Of a stretch of 42,214 nucleotides of DNA, positions 41,121 through 42,214 are shown one piece after another. The notes under the pieces are model-generated. The model worked only from the letters and a program-made list of their open reading frames with translations. It had not been told where the DNA came from and made no database searches. The position numbers were made by a program, and so were the translations under genes. Each line of letters opens with the position of its first letter. Position 1 is the first letter of the stretch. Source of the stretch: Sulfurovum sp. (lineage in GTDB: Bacteria > Campylobacterota > Campylobacteria > Campylobacterales > Sulfurovaceae); the NCBI GenBank assembly GCA_027066595.1, contig JAMONG010000114.1:1-42214 (forward strand), given 5' to 3'.

Positions 41121-42214
41121 TATCTCTCTCCAAATGTTGTTGCTTCTTTTAGTTCAGCATCTATAATGATGACCATACCACCTTTTTCTGTTGTTTTTTC
41201 CAAACGTACCGATGTCCCTGGTACAAATTTAATTCTTTGTCCATCAAAGATTGTTGCATCTGCTAATCCATTACAATGGATATCACTATATTCATATCCT
41301 GTTTCTACCTCACCTTTTTCCTTAAAGAGTGTAATAAATGCTGCATAGCTTTGTGTATCACACCCTGAAGGAGCTTCTGGTATCACCGCAGGTGCTGGTG
41401 TCCCTGTTGGTGTGGAAACATTTAATTTTATATCTCCGTTACTTGTCTCTTCTTTATTTACATTCAGTGTGCCACTAATATCAATCTTTGTTCTATTTTT
41501 TTGAGGTGTATTTTCATCTCCATAGATATATTTTACCCCACCTTCATTATCTACTTCTTCTTCGTACCATCTTGTGAAATTACGATACTCATCAGGTGAA
41601 GTATTGCCGGCAATATCTGTAGCAGAGACTTTTACATCTCCGCTTTGATCTTGAGCTTGTGTGCTTGTGGCTGTATAGCTCCCTTGGCTATCTGCTGTAA
41701 CACTTACAACTTCTCCATTAGGGTATGTTACTGTAACTGTGGCTCCTGGCTCTGTTTTTCCTTTTATAGTTACTGTACTATTGTTTTCTGGTATCACTTG
41801 ATCAATAGTTAGGTTAGCTGGTGGTGTGGTGTCTACAGTTACTGTACTCTTAGGGCTTGGTACATTTACATTCCCAGATGGGTCTGTTGCTTTGACTGTA
41901 ATATCATGTAAACCATCATCTATTGGATTTTCTGATGTAATACTATACTTTCCATCTGTACATGTGGCTGTTGGTGTAATATCTTTACCATCTACTTGTG
42001 CGGTAATCACATCATCACTTGTACATTCACCTGTGATTGCAGGTTTATTATTGCTGGTTAACGGTGCACCTATTACTTTTGGTGGCGTCAATGCTGTTGG
42101 TGCTGTAGTATCTAGTATAGATGTATCACTACCTTTAGCTCCTGTATTCCCTGCTTTATCTGTCAAGGTCACCTCTGCTGTCAATGTTCCAGTTTCTGGA
42201 ATATTGGCTATAAC
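41120..42214 (-). CDS. Large Ig-like repeat surface protein, C-terminal part (5' end outside the window)
   Basis: The frame stays open to the window edge, so only the last 364 codons are seen. It contains at least two bacterial Ig-like repeats with DTTAPTAL and DTTPPANLTI linkers and DKAGN/DPSGN/DIAGN turns. One repeat (starting near GECTSDD) has a cysteine pair, and the next (ENNSTVTIKGKTEPGATVTV) is Big_6-like. The final 150 residues are a distinct domain with two cysteines and no recognisable sorting signal. Such proteins are usually long secreted or surface adhesins. The product is coupled to a lipoprotein and a beta-barrel gene. Confidence 0.8.
   Translation of the reverse strand, partial: VIANIPETGTLTAEVTLTDKAGNTGAKGSDTSILDTTAPTALTPPKVIGAPLTSNNKPAITGECTSDDVITAQVDGKDITPTATCTDGKYSITSENPIDDGLHDITVKATDPSGNVNVPSPKSTVTVDTTPPANLTIDQVIPENNSTVTIKGKTEPGATVTVTYPNGEVVSVTADSQGSYTATSTQAQDQSGDVKVSATDIAGNTSPDEYRNFTRWYEEEVDNEGGVKYIYGDENTPQKNRTKIDISGTLNVNKEETSNGDIKLNVSTPTGTPAPAVIPEAPSGCDTQSYAAFITLFKEKGEVETGYEYSDIHCNGLADATIFDGQRIKFVPGTSVRLEKTTEKGGMVIIIDAELKEATTFGER

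Noticed and set aside
1..42214. CRISPR array, rRNA genes, riboswitches or insertion sequences
   Set aside because: No regularly spaced repeats, rRNA segments, known riboswitch cores or transposase-like frames were seen on either strand.

Overview
The window is AT-rich bacterial chromosome and almost entirely coding. It looks like a member of the Campylobacterota (Epsilonproteobacteria), probably Sulfurovum/Sulfurimonas-like. The main support is an orphan OmpR-type regulator that closely matches Helicobacter HsrA (HP1043) and lacks the phospho-acceptor aspartate. Other support comes from BamA, LpxC and a Bat/MoxR operon (Gram-negative envelope) and from tight, overlapping operons with several TTG starts. 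Genus is an inference from family resemblance.

Layout. 1-1756: start of serS, a lipoprotein/beta-barrel pair, and a tRNA-Met with its own promoter. 1905-3917: groES-groEL from a near-consensus promoter, ending in a perfect 14-bp hairpin terminator. 3930-7531: two tandem membrane GGDEF-EAL proteins, both with destroyed GGDEF motifs. 7585-10574: ribD-ubiE-xseA. 10667-14103: an accessory cassette of five touching or overlapping genes: small putative antitoxin, zeta-like kinase, 39-codon ORF, ABC-type ATPase, HNH nuclease. 14205-20255: lpxC-tsaB-thrB-ylxR-infB-rbfA-rimP. 20382-24586: nadA-nadC-nrnA-M23 peptidase. 24692-28439 (plus strand): plsY-folB, hsrA, ferredoxin-ppx/gppA. 28436-30742: bamA. 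30858-31700: tyrA. 31709-40116: moxR, DUF58, DUF4381-like, batA, batB, TPR, batD and a DUF389 fusion protein. 40183-42214: end of a large Ig-domain surface protein, coupled to a lipoprotein and a beta-barrel protein.

The housekeeping genes cover envelope assembly (LpxC, BamA, M23, PlsY), NAD, riboflavin, menaquinone and folate steps, translation initiation and tRNA t6A. The novel-looking part is the 3.4-kb cassette at 10667-14103. It joins a zeta-like kinase/antitoxin module to an ATPase-HNH pair resembling Septu (PtuA/PtuB) in one translationally coupled unit, with a 39-residue peptide between the modules that may be the relic of a nuclease tail. Secondary points are a REPIN-like double hairpin inside the moxR/bat operon, a hairpin that would hide the moxR ribosome-binding site, a DUF389 protein fused to a degenerate diacylglycerol-kinase-like domain, and a 120-bp tandem duplication in the lysine-rich TPR gene. 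All calls come from reading the sequence; no database search was run.
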